26,650 nucleotides of DNA from the NCBI GenBank assembly GCA_035511515.1, contig DATKFG010000049.1, positions 1-26,650 on the forward strand, written 5' to 3'. Below the pieces are notes generated by a model. That model was not told the origin of the DNA. It was given only the letters and a program-made list of their open reading frames with translations, and did not search any database. Below, in pieces: positions 6,259 to 14,321 of this stretch (positions within the stretch are counted from its first letter, which is position 1; every line of letters begins with the position of its first letter). Made by a program: the position numbers and the translations under genes. The DNA comes from VBCK01 sp035511515. GTDB taxonomy: Bacteria; Pseudomonadota; Gammaproteobacteria; Burkholderiales; Burkholderiaceae_F.

Positions 6259-6771
6259 GTGGCGACACCTCCGCCGCGCGTGAACCTGATCGTGGCGCGG
6301 GCGCGCAACGGCGTGATCGGGCGCGGCGGCACGCTGCCGTGGCATCTGCCGGAGGATCTGCGCCATTTCAAGCGCAGCACGCTCGGCCACCCGATCGTGA
6401 TGGGGCGCAAGACCTGGGAGTCGATCGGACGCGCGCTGCCGGGCCGGCGCAGCATCGTGCTCACGCGCAACCCGCGCTTCAGCGCCCCCGGGTGCGAGAC
6501 GGCCGGCAGTCTGGCGCAGGCGCTGGCGATGTGCGAAGGCGCCCCGGAGGTGTTCGTGATCGGCGGGGCGCAGCTGTTCGCCGAGGCGCTGCCGCTGGCG
6601 CAGCGCCTGATCGTCACCGAGATCGACGCCGACTTCGAGGGCGACACGTTCTTTCCGCCGTTCGACCCGGCCGCCTGGCGCCAGACCGCGCGCGAGCACC
6701 TGGCGCCGGGTCCGCAGCGTGCATTCGGCATCGATTTCGTGACGCTGGAAGCAGAAAAACCGGCCCACTGA
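6259..6771 (+). CDS. folA: dihydrofolate reductase
   Basis: FolA reduces dihydrofolate to tetrahydrofolate with NADPH; it is the trimethoprim target. The 170-residue protein shows the substrate loop LPWHLPEDLRHFK with the catalytic acid at about D33. The NADPH-binding MGRKTWESIGRALPGRR lies at about residues 48-64, and VIGGAQLFAEALPLAQRLIVTEID near the middle to the end. The start is taken as GTG 6259; GTG at 6280 (VNLIVARARNG) is an alternative that fits the family N-terminus slightly better, and neither has a strong ribosome-binding site. It sits directly behind thyA, in the same direction, and is probably co-transcribed with it. Confidence 0.95.
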   Translation: MATPPPRVNLIVARARNGVIGRGGTLPWHLPEDLRHFKRSTLGHPIVMGRKTWESIGRALPGRRSIVLTRNPRFSAPGCETAGSLAQALAMCEGAPEVFVIGGAQLFAEALPLAQRLIVTEIDADFEGDTFFPPFDPAAWRQTAREHLAPGPQRAFGIDFVTLEAEKPAH

Positions 6772-6795
6772 GGCCCACCGCGAGGAGAGCGAGCA

Positions 6796-7377
6796 ATGCC
6801 ACACGAGGAGTTCCATGTACACGGGGCGCACGACCACGAGCTGGAACACGCGGCCGAGCACGGCGCGCAAGACCGCTTCGCCGGCCGCATCGCCGTGACC
6901 ACCGCGATCCTGGCCACGCTGGGCGCACTGATGTCCTTCGCCGGCGGCGACACGCAGGCCAAGGCGCAGATATTCAAGAACGAGGCCGCCATCAAGAAAA
7001 CCGAGGCCAACGACCAGTGGGCGTACTACCAGGCCAAGGGCAACAAGCAGAACCTGGCCGAGGTCGCCGCGACGCTGTCGACGCAGCCCGACAAGGTGCA
7101 GTTTTACCGCGACGAGACCGAGCGCTACAAGAAAGAGAAGGCCGAAATCAAGCAGGAGGCCGACAAGCTGGAGGCCGAATCGAAGAGCTGGGACACACGC
7201 AGCGAGGAGCAGATGCACGTGCACCACCGCTGGGCCCTGGCGGCCACCGCGATGCAGATCGCGATTGCGCTGTCGGCCATCGCGCTGCTGACGCGCCGCG
7301 AATGGCTGGCCTACGGCGTGTATGCGGTGGCGGCGATCGGGATCGTGTTTGGAGGCTTGGCGCTGGCGGGGGTGTGA
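6796..7377 (+). CDS. DUF4337 family membrane protein
   Basis: This is a 193-residue protein of unknown function. The N-terminus is rich in His and acidic residues (about 1-25). A first membrane helix lies at about 30-50 (IAVTTAILATLGALMSFAGG), followed by a long charged helical, probably coiled-coil, stretch at about 55-140 with many Lys, Glu and Gln. Two closing membrane helices lie at about 145-165 and 172-192. This layout and the KAQIFKNEAAIKKTEANDQWAYYQAKG segment fit DUF4337. A strong ribosome-binding site, GAGGAGAG, precedes the ATG. It follows folA by 24 nt and may share its transcript, although no functional link to folate is known. The gene ends 3 bp before a large inverted repeat. 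Confidence 0.82.
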   Translation: MPHEEFHVHGAHDHELEHAAEHGAQDRFAGRIAVTTAILATLGALMSFAGGDTQAKAQIFKNEAAIKKTEANDQWAYYQAKGNKQNLAEVAATLSTQPDKVQFYRDETERYKKEKAEIKQEADKLEAESKSWDTRSEEQMHVHHRWALAATAMQIAIALSAIALLTRREWLAYGVYAVAAIGIVFGGLALAGV

Positions 7378-7380
7378 CGG

Positions 7381-7507
7381 CCCTCACCCCCTCCCCTCTC
7401 CCGCTGCGCGGGCGAGGGGCGACCGGGTACCGCAAGCGCGCAGGCATTCGCACAGGCACCCCGTATCGCCCCTCGCCCGCGTAGCGGGAGAGGGGAGGGG
7501 GTGAGGG
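7381..7507. repeat. composite REP-like inverted repeat between convergent genes
   Basis: The 42-nt arms at 7381-7422 and 7466-7507 are reverse complements with a single mismatch, separated by 43 nt. Each arm begins with CCCTCACCCCCTCCCC facing a gene end and contains its own hairpin (CCCGC/GCGGG flanked by CCCCTC/GAGGGG). The repeat fills the space between the DUF4337 stop codon (7377) and the YbhB-like stop codon (7515), so it could also serve as a two-way transcription terminator. The left arm and beyond (7381-7427) is identical to 26586-26632. Confidence 0.85.
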
Positions 7508-7514
7508 CTGCGTT

Positions 7515-8063
7515 CTACCTGCCGTAGCGGGCGGTGATCGAGGCCTTGCCGAGCTGGTTGGCGTGGATCTTGAAGCCGACCAGCGCGGGGCTGGCGTCCG
7601 GCGGCAGGTCGAGCGTGTCGACCTTCAGCGCGTAGATGGTGAAGATGTAGCGGTGCGGCTTGTCGCCCGGCGGCGGACAGGCGCCGCCGAATTCGCCCGT
7701 TCCGAAATCGTTGCGCCCCTGGCGCGCGCCGGCCGGCAGCTTGCCGCCATGCCCGATGTTCCTGGGCAGTGCGTTGACGGTGGGCGGCAGGTCGAACACG
7801 ATCCAGTGCCACCAGCCGCTGCCGGTCGGAGCATCCGGGTCGTACACGGTCAAGGCGAAGCTCTTGGTGCCGGTCGGAGCTCCCGTCCAGTTCAAGGCCG
7901 GAGAGATATTCTGGCCGCGGCAACCGAATCCCGAAAACACCTGGTTCTCGGTCAGATTGGCGCCGTCGACCACTTCCGGGCTGCTCAGCTCGAAGGCGCC
8001 GGCCGGCAAGGCCAGCGCCAGCAACAGGGACGAAACGGATATCGGCAATGCCCATCGATGCAT
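7515..8063 (-). CDS. secreted YbhB/YbcL-type PEBP family protein
   Basis: This 182-residue protein belongs to the phosphatidylethanolamine-binding protein fold (YbhB/YbcL, often called Raf kinase inhibitor-like). Residues 1-23 form a signal peptide (hydrophobic SVSSLLLALALPAGA, likely cut before FELSS), so the mature protein should be periplasmic. Family motifs are CRGQNISPALNWTGAP, YDPDAPTGSGWWHWIVFDLP and GGACPPPGDKPHRYIFTIYALK. Their Asp, His and Pro residues line the ligand pocket. The physiological ligand of bacterial members is not established. GGAGG lies 8 nt before the ATG. It follows ettA by 25 nt on the same strand and is probably the last gene of that transcript, ending at the composite inverted repeat. 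Confidence 0.9.
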   Translation of the reverse strand: MHRWALPISVSSLLLALALPAGAFELSSPEVVDGANLTENQVFSGFGCRGQNISPALNWTGAPTGTKSFALTVYDPDAPTGSGWWHWIVFDLPPTVNALPRNIGHGGKLPAGARQGRNDFGTGEFGGACPPPGDKPHRYIFTIYALKVDTLDLPPDASPALVGFKIHANQLGKASITARYGR

Positions 8064-8088
8064 GGTGATGTCCTCCAGTTGATCCGGT

Positions 8089-9747
8089 CTACTTCAATGG
8101 CTTGAAGCGCAGCCGGTGCGGGCGGGCGCCCTCCTCGCCCAGGCGGCGCTTCTTGTCGTCCTCGTAATCGCGGTAGTTGCCCGGATAGAACACCCACTGC
8201 GAATCGCCTTCGCAGGCGAGGATGTGGGTGGCAATCCGGTCCAGGAACCAGCGGTCGTGCGAGATCACCAGCACGCTGCCGGCGAACTCCAGCAAGGCGT
8301 CCTCCAGCGCGCGCAGCGTCTCCACATCCAGATCGTTGGACGGCTCGTCCAGCAGCAGCACGTTGCCGCCCGCGATCAGAACCTTGGCCAGGTGCAGGCG
8401 GCCGCGCTCGCCGCCCGAGAGCTGGCCGACCTGCTTCTGCTGGTCGGCGCCGCGGAAGTTGAAGCGGCCGATGTAAGCGCGCGAGGGCATCTCGAACCTG
8501 CCCACCGTCAGCACGTCCTGTCCGCCGGAGACCTCCTCCCACACGGTCTTCTGGCCTGCGAGGGCTTCGCGCGACTGGTCCACGAAGGCGGTCTTCACGG
8601 TCGGTCCGATCGTGATCTCGCCCTGGTCGGGCCGCTCGCGGCCGTTGATCATCCGGAACAGCGTCGACTTGCCGGCGCCATTGGGTCCGATGATGCCGAC
8701 GATCGCGCCGGGCGGGACGTTGAACGAGAGCCGGTCGATCAGCAGCCGGTCCCCGTAGCCCTTGCTGACCTCGTTGAACTCGATCACTTCGTTGCCGAGG
8801 CGCTCGGCCACCGGGATGAAGATCTCCTGGGTCTCGTTGCGCTTCTGGTACTCGACCGAGCTCAACTCCTCGAAACGCGCCAGCCGCGCCTTGCTCTTGG
8901 CCTGGCGGCCTTTCGGATTCTGCCGGACCCACTCGAGCTCGAGCTGCATCGCGCGGATCCGCCCGGCCTCCTGCTTGGCCTCGACCTGCAGGCGCTGCTC
9001 CTTCTGCTCCAGCCACGAGCTGTAGTTGCCGTGCCACGGAATGCCGCGGCCGCGATCCAGCTCCAGGATCCATTCGCAGGCGTTGTCCAGGAAATAGCGG
9101 TCGTGGGTGATTCCGACCACGGTGCCCGCGAAGCGCAGCAGGTACTGTTCGAGCCACTCGACGCTTTCCGCGTCCAGGTGGTTGGTCGGCTCGTCCAGCA
9201 GCAGCATGTCCGGCTTGGACAGCAGCAGCTGGCACAGCGCCACGCGGCGCTTTTCGCCCCCGGACAGGTTGGCGATCAGCGCCTCCCACGGCGGCAGCCG
9301 CAGCGCATCGGCGGCGATCTCGAGCTGGTGTTCCAGGTCCGCGCCGCTGGTTGCAACGATCGCCTCGTAGCGCGCCTGTTCGGCGGCGAGCTTGTCGAAG
9401 TCGGCGTCGGGCTCGGCGTAGGCGGCGTAGATCTGCTCCAGCCGCGCGTGCGCCTCGATCACCTCGCCCAGCCCCTCTTCCACACACTGGCGCACGGTGC
9501 GGGTGGCGTCGAGCAGCGGCTCCTGCGGCAGGTAGCCGATCTTCATTTTCGGCATCGGCACCGCTTCGCCGTCGAAGTTCGCATCCTCCCCCGCCATGAT
9601 CCGCATCAGGCTCGACTTGCCCGAGCCGTTCAAGCCCAGCACGCCGATCTTGGCGCCGGGATAGAACGAGAGCGAAATGTCCTTCAGGATCTGGCGCTTG
9701 GGCGGCACGGTCTTGCTGACCCGCCGCATCGTGTAGACGTACTGCAT
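8089..9747 (-). CDS. ettA: energy-dependent translational throttle protein EttA (ABC-F)
   Basis: EttA is a soluble ABC-F ATPase that binds the ribosomal E site and gates the start of elongation according to ATP/ADP state. The 552-residue protein has two ATPase domains: Walker A GLNGSGKSS (K44) and GPNGAGKST (K360); LSGGE at 161 and 443; DEPTNH and DEPSND Walker B regions (E186, E468). Between them, about 235-315, lies the basic P-site tRNA-interaction linker (NPKGRQAKSKARLARFEEL). There is no membrane segment. The start ATG at 9747 (MQYVYTMRRV) matches the E. coli protein; the longer frame to 9792 only translates a repeat. The Shine-Dalgarno (GTGAGGG on the minus strand) is provided by that repeat. 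It follows gcvP by 63 bp and precedes the YbhB-like gene. Confidence 0.95.
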   Translation of the reverse strand: MQYVYTMRRVSKTVPPKRQILKDISLSFYPGAKIGVLGLNGSGKSSLMRIMAGEDANFDGEAVPMPKMKIGYLPQEPLLDATRTVRQCVEEGLGEVIEAHARLEQIYAAYAEPDADFDKLAAEQARYEAIVATSGADLEHQLEIAADALRLPPWEALIANLSGGEKRRVALCQLLLSKPDMLLLDEPTNHLDAESVEWLEQYLLRFAGTVVGITHDRYFLDNACEWILELDRGRGIPWHGNYSSWLEQKEQRLQVEAKQEAGRIRAMQLELEWVRQNPKGRQAKSKARLARFEELSSVEYQKRNETQEIFIPVAERLGNEVIEFNEVSKGYGDRLLIDRLSFNVPPGAIVGIIGPNGAGKSTLFRMINGRERPDQGEITIGPTVKTAFVDQSREALAGQKTVWEEVSGGQDVLTVGRFEMPSRAYIGRFNFRGADQQKQVGQLSGGERGRLHLAKVLIAGGNVLLLDEPSNDLDVETLRALEDALLEFAGSVLVISHDRWFLDRIATHILACEGDSQWVFYPGNYRDYEDDKKRRLGEEGARPHRLRFKPLK

Positions 9748-9751
9748 GAGA

Positions 9752-9786
9752 CCCTCACCCTGGCCTCTCCCGCTGCGCGGGAGAGG
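9752..9786. repeat. REP-like repeat upstream of ettA, supplying its ribosome-binding site
   Basis: CCTCTCCCGC (9764-9773) pairs perfectly with GCGGGAGAGG (9777-9786) around a TGC loop, next to the CCCTCACCC end (9752-9760) typical of the family. Read on the minus strand, the CCCTCACCC end becomes GGGTGAGGG, placing GAGGG 4 nt before the ettA ATG. The hairpin sits between gcvP and ettA. Confidence 0.8.
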
Positions 9787-9810
9787 GTTCAATTTTCCGA
9801 GGCGCGCAGC

Positions 9811-12702
9811 TTACCCAACATCGGCCGTTTCGTAGGCCGATAGCGGCGGGCAGGTGCACATCAGGTTGCGGTCGCCGTACACGTTGTCGATGCGCGCCAC
9901 CGCCGGCCACACCTTGTTGTGCGCGCCGAGCCCGGCCGGATAGGCCGCCTGGCGCCGCGTGTACGGGTGGGACCAGGCATCCGCAGCGATCATCGCGCCC
10001 GTGTGCGGGGCATTTTTCAGGGGATTGTCGGCCCGATCCATGCGCCCCCGCTCGATGTCGCCGATTTCGGCGCGAATCGAGATCATCGCCTCGACGAAGC
10101 GGTCCAGCTCGGCTTTCGGCTCCGACTCGGTCGGCTCGATCATCAGGGTGCCGGCCACCGGGAACGACACGGTGGGCGCGTGCAATCCGTAGTCCATCAG
10201 CCGCTTGGCCACGTCCTCGGCGGTGACGCCGCTCGCGTCCTTGAGCGGGCGCAGGTCGATGATGCATTCGTGCGCGACGAAGCCGTTGCGGCCCGCGTAC
10301 AGGATCGGGTAGTGCGCCGCCAGGCGCCGGGCCACGTAGTTGGCGCTGAGCAGCGCCACCATGGTGGCCCGCGTCAGCCCGCGGCCTCCCATCATCGTCA
10401 CGTACATCCACACGATCGGCAGTATCCCGGCCGAGCCGTACGGGGCCGCGCTGACGGGACCCACCGGCGAGGGCACGCCGATGCGGCCCGGCAGAAACGG
10501 CGCCAGGTGCGACTTGACCGCCACCGGCCCCACGCCCGGACCGCCTCCGCCGTGCGGGATGCAGAACGTCTTGTGCAGGTTCAGATGCGAGACATCGCCG
10601 CCGAAGCGGCCCGGCGCAGCCAGTCCCACCAGCGCATTCAAATTGGCCCCGTCCACGTACACCTGGCCGCCGTACCGATGCACCACCTCGCAGATCGGGC
10701 CGATCGCTTCCTCGAACACCCCATGCGTGGACGGGTAGGTGATCATCAACGCCGACAGGCGCTCGGCGGTGCGGCTGGCTTTGGCTTGCAGGTCGACCAG
10801 GTCGACATTGCCGCCGGCATCGCAGGCGACCGCAACCACCTGCAGTCCGGCCAGATAGGCCGAGGCCGGGTTGGTCCCGTGCGCGCTTTCCGGAATCAGG
10901 CAGATGTCGCGCTGCGGCTGGCCACGCGCGCGGTGCCAGGCGCGGATCGCGAGCAGCCCGGCCAGCTCGCCTTGCGAGCCCGCGTTGGGCTGCAGGCTCA
11001 CCGCATCGTAGCCGGCGCACTGCGCCAGCCACCGTTCCAGCGCATCGATCATCTGCCGGTAGCCCTGGACCTGGTCCTCGGGCGCGTACGGATGCACGTC
11101 GGCGAACTGCGGCCAGCTGATCGGGATCATCTCCGAGGTGGCATTGAGCTTCATCGTGCACGACCCCAGCGGGATCATCGTGCGGTCCAGCGCGAGGTCG
11201 CGGTCGGCGAGCCGGCGCAGGTAGCGCAGCATCGCCGTTTCCGAGTGGTAGGCGTTGAACACCGGGTGCGTCAGGATCGGCGTGCGCCGCGCCAGCTCGG
11301 GCGGTATCGCATCGGGCGAGGCCGCATCCAGCGCATCGATCCGCGCGGGGTCCGCGGGCAGCCCGAACAGCGACCACAGCGCCTCGATGTCACCCCGGCC
11401 GACCGTCTCGTCCAGCGCAATGCCCACCGCGTCCGCTCCGAGGTCGCGCAGGTTGATCGCCTGGGCGCGCGCGGCCGCGTGGATGCGGCCCGCATCGATG
11501 CCGCTCACCTGGATCGTGTCGAAAAAACGCGCGCTCACCTGCAGGCCGGCCGAGCGCAGGCCGGCGGCCAGCACGACGGCGTGGCGGTGAATCCTGCGCG
11601 CGATCCGGCGCAAGCCGTCGGGGCCGTGGTAGATCGCGTAAAAAGCCGCGATCACGGCCAGCAAGGCCTGCGAGGTGCAGATGTTGGAGGTGGCCTTCTC
11701 GCGCCGGATGTGCTGTTCGCGCGTCTGCAACGCCAGCCGCAGCGCGGGCGAGCCCTGGCTGTCGACCGACACGCCGACCACGCGCCCCGGCAGGGCCCGC
11801 TTGAACGCGTCCCGGCACGAGATGAACGCCGCGTGGGGACCGCCGAAGCCGAGCGGAACTCCGAAGCGCTGCGCCGATCCGACCACGATGTCGGCGCCCC
11901 ACTCGCCCGGCGCGGCCAGCAGCACCAGCGCCATCGGATCGGCCGCCACCGACAGCAGCGCGCCGCGCGCGTGCGCCGCTTCGGCCAGGCGCGGGCCGGG
12001 CTCGGAAGCGATCTGTCCGGTCGAGGCCGGATACTGGATCAGGTAGCCGAAAGCGTCGATGCCGCCGGCAGCGGCGGCATCGCCGATCCGCAATTCGATG
12101 CCGACCGCCGGCGCGCGCGTTTGCAGCACCGCGATCGTCTGCGGATGGCAACTGCTGGAAACGAAGAAGGTCGACGACGGGTTGTTGCTGCAGCGCCGGC
12201 TCATCATCATCGCCTCGGCGGCCGCCGAGGCCTCGTCCAGCAGCGACGCGTTGGCCACCGGCAGGCCGGTCAGGTCGCACACCAGCGTCTGGAAATTCAG
12301 CATGCCCTCCAGGCGACCTTGCGCGATCTCGGCCTGGTACGGCGTGTACGCGGTGTACCAGGCCGGGTTCTGCAGCACGTTGCGGGCGATCACCGCCGGC
12401 AGCCGGGCGGCGTGATAGCCCATGCCGATGTAGTTGCGAAAGGTCCGGTTGCGCGATGCGAGCGCCTGCAGGCGCGCCAGCGCCTGCGCCTCGCTCACCG
12501 GCGGATCCAGCGCGAGCGGCTCCTTCAGCCGGATCGACGCCGGCACGATCGCATCGACCAGCGCGGCCAGGCTGGGCTGGTCCAGCACGGCGAGCATCGC
12601 GGCCACGTCCGCGTCCGACGGTCCGATGTGGCGCTGGATGAATTCGCCGTCGCATTCGAGCTCGGCCAGCCGGGCCGCGACGGCCTGCGTCGTGCGGTCC
12701 AT
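9811..12702 (-). CDS. gcvP: glycine dehydrogenase (decarboxylating), P protein of glycine cleavage
   Basis: GcvP is the PLP-dependent subunit that decarboxylates glycine and passes the aminomethyl group to lipoyl-GcvH. The 963-residue protein is the long single-chain form with two related halves. The PLP lysine is K711 in LNLHKTFCIPHGGGGPG. Other landmarks are RHIGPS near residue 24, YIGMGYH near 91, MIPLGSCTMKLNA near 509-521 and ESAHGTNPASA near 605-615. The start is ATG 12702, one base after the gcvH stop codon, indicating coupling; the frame continues upstream but only through gcvH sequence. Order of transcription is gcvT, gcvH, gcvP, ettA. Confidence 0.97.
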   Translation of the reverse strand: MDRTTQAVAARLAELECDGEFIQRHIGPSDADVAAMLAVLDQPSLAALVDAIVPASIRLKEPLALDPPVSEAQALARLQALASRNRTFRNYIGMGYHAARLPAVIARNVLQNPAWYTAYTPYQAEIAQGRLEGMLNFQTLVCDLTGLPVANASLLDEASAAAEAMMMSRRCSNNPSSTFFVSSSCHPQTIAVLQTRAPAVGIELRIGDAAAAGGIDAFGYLIQYPASTGQIASEPGPRLAEAAHARGALLSVAADPMALVLLAAPGEWGADIVVGSAQRFGVPLGFGGPHAAFISCRDAFKRALPGRVVGVSVDSQGSPALRLALQTREQHIRREKATSNICTSQALLAVIAAFYAIYHGPDGLRRIARRIHRHAVVLAAGLRSAGLQVSARFFDTIQVSGIDAGRIHAAARAQAINLRDLGADAVGIALDETVGRGDIEALWSLFGLPADPARIDALDAASPDAIPPELARRTPILTHPVFNAYHSETAMLRYLRRLADRDLALDRTMIPLGSCTMKLNATSEMIPISWPQFADVHPYAPEDQVQGYRQMIDALERWLAQCAGYDAVSLQPNAGSQGELAGLLAIRAWHRARGQPQRDICLIPESAHGTNPASAYLAGLQVVAVACDAGGNVDLVDLQAKASRTAERLSALMITYPSTHGVFEEAIGPICEVVHRYGGQVYVDGANLNALVGLAAPGRFGGDVSHLNLHKTFCIPHGGGGPGVGPVAVKSHLAPFLPGRIGVPSPVGPVSAAPYGSAGILPIVWMYVTMMGGRGLTRATMVALLSANYVARRLAAHYPILYAGRNGFVAHECIIDLRPLKDASGVTAEDVAKRLMDYGLHAPTVSFPVAGTLMIEPTESEPKAELDRFVEAMISIRAEIGDIERGRMDRADNPLKNAPHTGAMIAADAWSHPYTRRQAAYPAGLGAHNKVWPAVARIDNVYGDRNLMCTCPPLSAYETADVG

Positions 12703-12703
12703 G

Positions 12704-13090
12704 TCACTTGTGCTGCGCGATGTTGTTCGAGTACTGAGTGGCATCGAGCAGCCGCGCCTGCGAGCCCGCCTCGAGCGGACGCAGCCGGAACAGCCATGCG
12801 GAAAAAGCGTCGGAGTTGATCAATTCGGGCTTGTCGGCCAGGGCCTGGTTGACCGCCACCACCTCCCCCGCGATCGGCGCGTACACATCGGAGGCCGCTT
12901 TGACCGACTCGACCACGGCGCTGGCCTCGCCGGCCTTGAGCGTGCGGCCGACCTGCGGCAGCTCGACGAACACCAGGTCGCCGAGCGACTCCTGCGCAAA
13001 GTCGGTGATGCCGACGGTCGCACTGCCGTCGCTTTCCCAGCGCACCCATTCGTGCGAATCCGTGTACTTCAGCTCCGGCGGCACTCTCAT
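12704..13090 (-). CDS. gcvH: glycine cleavage system H protein
   Basis: GcvH is the lipoylated shuttle that carries the aminomethyl group from GcvP to GcvT. The protein has 128 residues, normal for the family. The lipoylated lysine is K64 in ESVKAASDVYAPIAGEV; TDSHEWVR at the N-terminus and GITDFAQESLGDLVFVELP are also characteristic. A Shine-Dalgarno (AAGGAAGGA on the minus strand) precedes ATG 13090 by about 9 nt. It lies 54 bp behind gcvT and 1 bp ahead of gcvP, so all three are made from one message. Confidence 0.97.
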   Translation of the reverse strand: MRVPPELKYTDSHEWVRWESDGSATVGITDFAQESLGDLVFVELPQVGRTLKAGEASAVVESVKAASDVYAPIAGEVVAVNQALADKPELINSDAFSAWLFRLRPLEAGSQARLLDATQYSNNIAQHK

Positions 13091-13144
13091 CGGATCAGGT
13101 CCTTCCTTGGTTGTTCTAAGTGAACGAGCGCGATCGACGTTGTC

Positions 13145-14236
13145 TCATATCAGCGGCCGGCCGTGGCGCACGAAGCGCGGCTTCACGACCCGCGCGGACG
13201 CCGGCCCGGCGCGCAGCTGCGCGGTCACGGTGTCGCCCGGCCGCACCGGCGCCGGCAGGCGCGCCAGCGCGATCGACGCCTGCAGCGTCGGCGAAAAGCT
13301 TCCGCTGGTGATCTGCCCTTCGCCGTGCTCGGTGCTGACGGTCTGATGCGTCCGCAGCACGCCCTTGTCGAGCAGCTTCAGTCCCAGCAGCTGGCGCAGC
13401 GGTCCGGAGGCACGCTGCCGCTCCAGCGCGGTGCGACCGATGAAGGACCGATCCGAATCCAGATCGACGGTCCAGCCAAGGCCCGACTCCAGCGGCGTGA
13501 CGGTCTCGTCGATATCCTGGCCGTGCAGCAGCAGGCCGGCCTCCAGCCGCAGCGTGTCACGCGCGCCCAGGCCGCAGGCGCGCGCACCCGAAGCGGTCAG
13601 GCTGCGCCACAGTCCGGCCGCCTTTTCGCCGGGCACCACGATCTCGAAGCCATCCTCGCCCGTATAGCCGGTGCGCGCCACGAAGGCCGCATCGGTGTAG
13701 ACCGAATGAAAACCCTCCAGCGGCACCGCGCGCGCGGCCAGCTGCGGCTGCGCACGCGACAGCACCGCGGCCGAGTTGGGGCCCTGCAGCGCCACAATCG
13801 CCAGGTCCGGGCGCGGCCGGCATTCGACCCGAAGGCCCCGGTTCGAGACCAGCGCGTCCATCCACTGCAGGTCGCGGTCTGCGGTGGCCGCATTCAGGAT
13901 CGCCCGAAACCGGGTCGGATCATCGCCCCACCGGTACACGATCAGGTCGTCCAGCACGCCGCCGCGCTCGTTGAGCATGCACGAATACATGGCCCGGTCG
14001 GGACCGCGCCGCTCGATGTCGGCGGTCAGCAGCTGGCGCAGGAAGGCGCGGGCATCGGCCCACGCGATGTCGACCACGCGCATGTGAGACACGTCGAACA
14101 CGCCCGCGTCGCGCCGCACCGCGTGGTGCTCCTCGATCTGGGAGCCGTAGTGCAGCGGCATTTCCCAGCCGCCGAAATCAACCATGCGCGCGCCGGCGGC
14201 CAGGTGAATCTCGTACAGCGCCGTGCGTTTGAGCAT
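13145..14236 (-). CDS. gcvT: glycine cleavage system T protein (aminomethyltransferase)
   Basis: GcvT transfers the one-carbon unit from aminomethyl-lipoyl-GcvH to tetrahydrofolate, giving methylene-tetrahydrofolate and ammonia. The 363-residue protein has the family N-terminus (VDFGGWEMPLHY near residues 19-30), FDVSHM near 47-52 and GGVLDDLIVYR with the essential Asp at about 97. GYTGEDGFEIVVP and GLGARDTLRLEAGLLLHGQDID follow in the central domain. The start ATG 14236 matches the family; no strong Shine-Dalgarno is seen. The 85-bp gap to the histidine kinase gene contains no recognisable glycine riboswitch. A minus-strand GATAAT at 14270-14265 is a possible -10 box but lacks a good -35. 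The methylene-tetrahydrofolate formed is the substrate of ThyA, encoded elsewhere in the window. Confidence 0.96.
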   Translation of the reverse strand: MLKRTALYEIHLAAGARMVDFGGWEMPLHYGSQIEEHHAVRRDAGVFDVSHMRVVDIAWADARAFLRQLLTADIERRGPDRAMYSCMLNERGGVLDDLIVYRWGDDPTRFRAILNAATADRDLQWMDALVSNRGLRVECRPRPDLAIVALQGPNSAAVLSRAQPQLAARAVPLEGFHSVYTDAAFVARTGYTGEDGFEIVVPGEKAAGLWRSLTASGARACGLGARDTLRLEAGLLLHGQDIDETVTPLESGLGWTVDLDSDRSFIGRTALERQRASGPLRQLLGLKLLDKGVLRTHQTVSTEHGEGQITSGSFSPTLQASIALARLPAPVRPGDTVTAQLRAGPASARVVKPRFVRHGRPLI

Positions 14237-14321
14237 GCGGGCGGTCCCCGGTCGGAAACCGCGAATTATCGACTATCCGAGAAATGGCCGGCGCGGCGGC
14301 GCGGCACGGACGCGGGTTTGG

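Noticed and set aside
9919..12819. Very long plus-strand open frame (966 codons) opposite gcvP
   Set aside because: It is an antisense shadow of gcvP caused by high GC; the product is Arg/His/Gln-rich with no domain, and it starts within and ends past well-identified genes.
14237..14321. Glycine riboswitch upstream of gcvT
   Set aside because: The 85-bp gap is too short for the usual tandem aptamer and I see no aptamer core sequences.
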